64,000 bases of DNA from contig NZ_FUWJ01000001.1 of the NCBI RefSeq assembly GCF_900167455.1, forward strand, positions 868,001 through 932,000. The letters are read 5' to 3'. This document shows, piece after piece, positions 62,009 through 64,000 of this stretch. The translations under genes and the position numbers were made by a program. Source of the stretch: Enhydrobacter aerosaccus (GTDB lineage Bacteria; Pseudomonadota; Alphaproteobacteria; Reyranellales; Reyranellaceae). Within the stretch, counting starts at the first letter, position 1; each line of letters begins with the position of its first letter. Under the pieces are notes generated by a model, which worked only from the letters and a program-made list of their open reading frames with translations, had not been told where the DNA came from and did not search any database.

Positions 62009-63778
62009 ATGAACGCTGTCCTGGGCGACCTCCCCACCTGGAACCTGTCCGACCTCTATTCGAGTCCTGTTGGAACGGATCTCGAGCGCGACCTGAAGCG
62101 CGCAGCCGGGGAGGCGGAGGCCTTCGCGAAGGCCTACGAGGGCAAGGTTGCGTCGCTCGACGGTGCCGCGCTGGGCAGCGCGATTGCACGATACGAGGTG
62201 CTTCAGGATTTGATGGGGCGCATCGGCTCCTACGCCTCGCTCTACTACGCGCAGGACATGGCAGATCCGCAGCGTGGCCAGTTCTCGCAGAATGTGTCGG
62301 AGAAACTGACCGACATCGGTTCGACGCTGGTGTTCTTCCGGCTCGAGATCAACAAGATCGAGGACGCCGATCTTGCCGAGAAGCAGAAGGATCCGGTGCT
62401 GGCCAAGTATGGTCCGTGGCTGCGTGACCTGCGCGTGTTCCGTCCGCATCAGCTCTCGGACGAGTTGGAGAAGGCGCTGCACGAAAAGTATGTCGTCGGT
62501 CGTGCCGCCTGGTCGCGCCTGTTCGACGAGACCATCGCCCGGCTTCGCTATCCGTTCCGCAACGAAATGCTGAGCGAGCCCCAGATCCTCGACAAGCTGT
62601 CGAACAAGGATCCGGACATCCGCAAGGAAGCCGCCAAATCCTTCGGCAAGGTGCAGGGCGAGAATATCGGCGTCTTCTCGCTGATCACCAACACCTTGGC
62701 CAAGGACAAGGAGATCGAGGACCGCTGGCGCCATTACGCCCGGCCACAGTCGGCCATGAACCTTGCCAACGTGGTCGAGGACGAAGTCGTGGATGCCCTC
62801 GCCACCGCCGTGAAGGCAGCCTATCCGCGTCTCGCCCATCGCTACTACAAGCTCAAGGCCAAGTGGTTCGGCGTCGACAGGATGCCGTACTGGGACCGCA
62901 ATGCGCCTCTGCCGGAACACGACGATCGCACGATTCCCTGGAACGAGGCGGAGAAGATCGTCCTCGATGCCTATGGCGCCTTCTCGCCGGCACTGGCCGA
63001 TGTCGGGCGCAAGTTCTTCGGCACCGGGTGGATCGATGCCCCGGCGCGCCCCGGCAAGTCGCCCGGCGCCTTCGCCCATCCGACCGTACCGTCGGCGCAT
63101 CCCTATCTGCTGCTGAACTACCAGGGCAAGGTGCGTGACGTGATGACCCTGGCGCATGAGCTGGGGCACGGCGTGCATCAGGTGCTGGCGGCGCCGCAGG
63201 GCGCCCTGATGGCTGACACACCGCTGACGCTCGCAGAGACGGCCTCGGTGTTCGGCGAGATGCTGACCTTCCAGTCGCTGCTCAAGACGGCACCCGACAA
63301 GAGCACCCGCAAAGCCATGCTCGCCGGCAAGGTCGAGGACATGCTGAATACGGTGGTGCGCCAGATCGCCTTCTACGATTTCGAATCGCGCCTGCATATC
63401 GAGCGGCGCAAGGGCGAGTTGACACCCGATGCCATTGGCGAGATCTGGATGGCGGTGCAGAGCGAGAGCCTTGGCCCGGCCTTCACCTTCGACGACGAGT
63501 ACAAATACTACTGGTCCTATATCGGCCACTTCATTCACTCGCCGTTCTATGTCTACGCCTATGCTTTCGGCGATTGCCTGGTGAATTCGCTGTACGCGGC
63601 CTATCAGTCCGGTTTGCCGGGCTTCGAGGGCAAGTATCTCGACATGCTGAAGGCGGGCGGCATCAAGCGGCACAAGGAACTGCTTGCGCCGTTCGGGCTC
63701 GACGCGTCCGATCCCGCTTTCTGGGATCGTGGGTTGGGCGTGATCTCGGGGTTGGTGGACGAGCTCGAGAAGCTTTGA
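62009..63778 (+). CDS. pepF: M3-family oligoendopeptidase F
   Basis: A 589-residue zinc peptidase of the M3B family. The zinc motif is LAHELGHGVHQ (HExxH, at about residue 383). TLAETASVFGEM supplies the third ligand, and IEAR-type surrounding features are present. The N-terminal helical part (LPTWNLSDLYSS) is standard. It is cytosolic and degrades short peptides. The ATG at 62009 follows AAGGAG eleven bases upstream. The ABC1-kinase gene begins three bases after its stop. Confidence 0.9.
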   Translation: MNAVLGDLPTWNLSDLYSSPVGTDLERDLKRAAGEAEAFAKAYEGKVASLDGAALGSAIARYEVLQDLMGRIGSYASLYYAQDMADPQRGQFSQNVSEKLTDIGSTLVFFRLEINKIEDADLAEKQKDPVLAKYGPWLRDLRVFRPHQLSDELEKALHEKYVVGRAAWSRLFDETIARLRYPFRNEMLSEPQILDKLSNKDPDIRKEAAKSFGKVQGENIGVFSLITNTLAKDKEIEDRWRHYARPQSAMNLANVVEDEVVDALATAVKAAYPRLAHRYYKLKAKWFGVDRMPYWDRNAPLPEHDDRTIPWNEAEKIVLDAYGAFSPALADVGRKFFGTGWIDAPARPGKSPGAFAHPTVPSAHPYLLLNYQGKVRDVMTLAHELGHGVHQVLAAPQGALMADTPLTLAETASVFGEMLTFQSLLKTAPDKSTRKAMLAGKVEDMLNTVVRQIAFYDFESRLHIERRKGELTPDAIGEIWMAVQSESLGPAFTFDDEYKYYWSYIGHFIHSPFYVYAYAFGDCLVNSLYAAYQSGLPGFEGKYLDMLKAGGIKRHKELLAPFGLDASDPAFWDRGLGVISGLVDELEKL

Positions 63779-63780
63779 TC

Positions 63781-64000
63781 ATGGCCGACGAGGGCGACAG
63801 TCTAGGCGGACGGCTGGGCCGCTATGCTCGGGTCGGCGCCTCGGTGGGCGGGCTGGCGGCGCGGCTCGCCGGCGAGCGCTATCTCGGCCTGTCTCTCGAC
63901 CGGGACCGCCACGCCACGGAACTAAAGGTCGCACTGGGCGGGCTGAAGGGGCCGCTCATGAAGGCGGCGCAGCTTCTCGCCACCATCCCTGACGCGCTGC
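63781..64000 (+). CDS. ABC1/UbiB-family atypical kinase, N-terminal part
   Basis: The window ends in this gene. The 73 visible residues read GRYARVGASVGGLAARLAGE, then GGLKGPLMKAAQLLATIPDA. The latter matches the ABC1 (AarF/UbiB) family motif, which lies ahead of the kinase core and in UbiB/COQ8 relatives supports ubiquinone biosynthesis. It starts at ATG 63781, two bases after the pepF stop. The kinase active site is outside the window, so the assignment rests on the N-terminal part. Confidence 0.75.
   Translation, partial: MADEGDSLGGRLGRYARVGASVGGLAARLAGERYLGLSLDRDRHATELKVALGGLKGPLMKAAQLLATIPDAL

Noticed and set aside
62006-63673. 555-residue frame opposite pepF
   Set aside because: Shadow of pepF; no ribosome site and no recognisable domain.

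Overview
The window is GC-rich, densely packed DNA from a bacterial chromosome. Gene content and protein style point to an alphaproteobacterium of the Rhodospirillales/Reyranella type. The clues are the recA-alaS neighbourhood, an alphaproteobacterial GAAC-N7-GAAC LexA box before recA, a fused indolepyruvate ferredoxin oxidoreductase, several LysR regulators, orphan tripartite tricarboxylate transporter (TTT) receptors and Liv/Ugp-type ABC importers. The genus is inferred from style, not from a marker gene. I see no rRNA, tRNA, CRISPR array, transposase or integrase.

Layout. 1-2.9 kb: acyl-CoA thioesterase, a His-rich PadR regulator with a DUF2218 partner, an O-methyltransferase and a small exported protein. 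3-6.4 kb: DUF2252 protein, tartrate/D-malate-type dehydrogenase, alpha/beta hydrolase with a Cys nucleophile. 6.5-9.2 kb: three-gene ABC-2 exporter. 9.4-18.6 kb: catabolic and regulatory genes (amidohydrolase, esterase, TTT receptor, ferritin-like diiron protein, two LysR regulators, a decayed 2-hydroxyacid dehydrogenase beside an MFS carrier, quinone reductase, cupin). 19-20 kb: a DUF5681 protein and a coiled-coil/proline-rich protein. 20-25.6 kb: hisZ, a glycosyltransferase/methyltransferase/membrane-protein cluster and a Tat-exported GH25 lipoprotein. 25.7-28.6 kb: serC-serA around a large palindrome. 28.7-31 kb: an AhpD-like gene with an in-frame TGA, then ACC deaminase and its Lrp-type regulator. 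31-34 kb: two-component system divergent from a MipA-type outer-membrane protein. 34-41 kb: TTT receptor with a TcuA-like flavoprotein, CoA-transferase, enolase-superfamily enzyme, metallophosphoesterase. 41-44.2 kb: Ugp-like importer lacking an ATPase. 44.6-52 kb: LysR, recA, YkgJ-type protein, alaS and small lipoproteins. 52-64 kb: indolepyruvate oxidoreductase, nucleotide-sugar epimerase, complete Liv importer with a GAF protein, M3 oligoendopeptidase and the start of an ABC1/UbiB-family gene.

Most notable observation: at 28697-29245 a carboxymuconolactone decarboxylase/AhpD-like reading frame is interrupted once, by a TGA exactly where the second Cys of the redox CxxC motif belongs. A perfect 7-bp stem with a CGUGU loop begins 11 nt after that TGA. 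This is the layout of a bacterial selenoprotein with a SECIS element, and it would be missed by gene callers, which split it into two fragments. Other points worth attention are the 57-bp nested palindrome between serC and serA, a His-rich PadR/DUF2218 pair that resembles an E. coli YqjI module without YqjH, and near-identical 18-bp repeats on both sides of the ABC-2 exporter operon.
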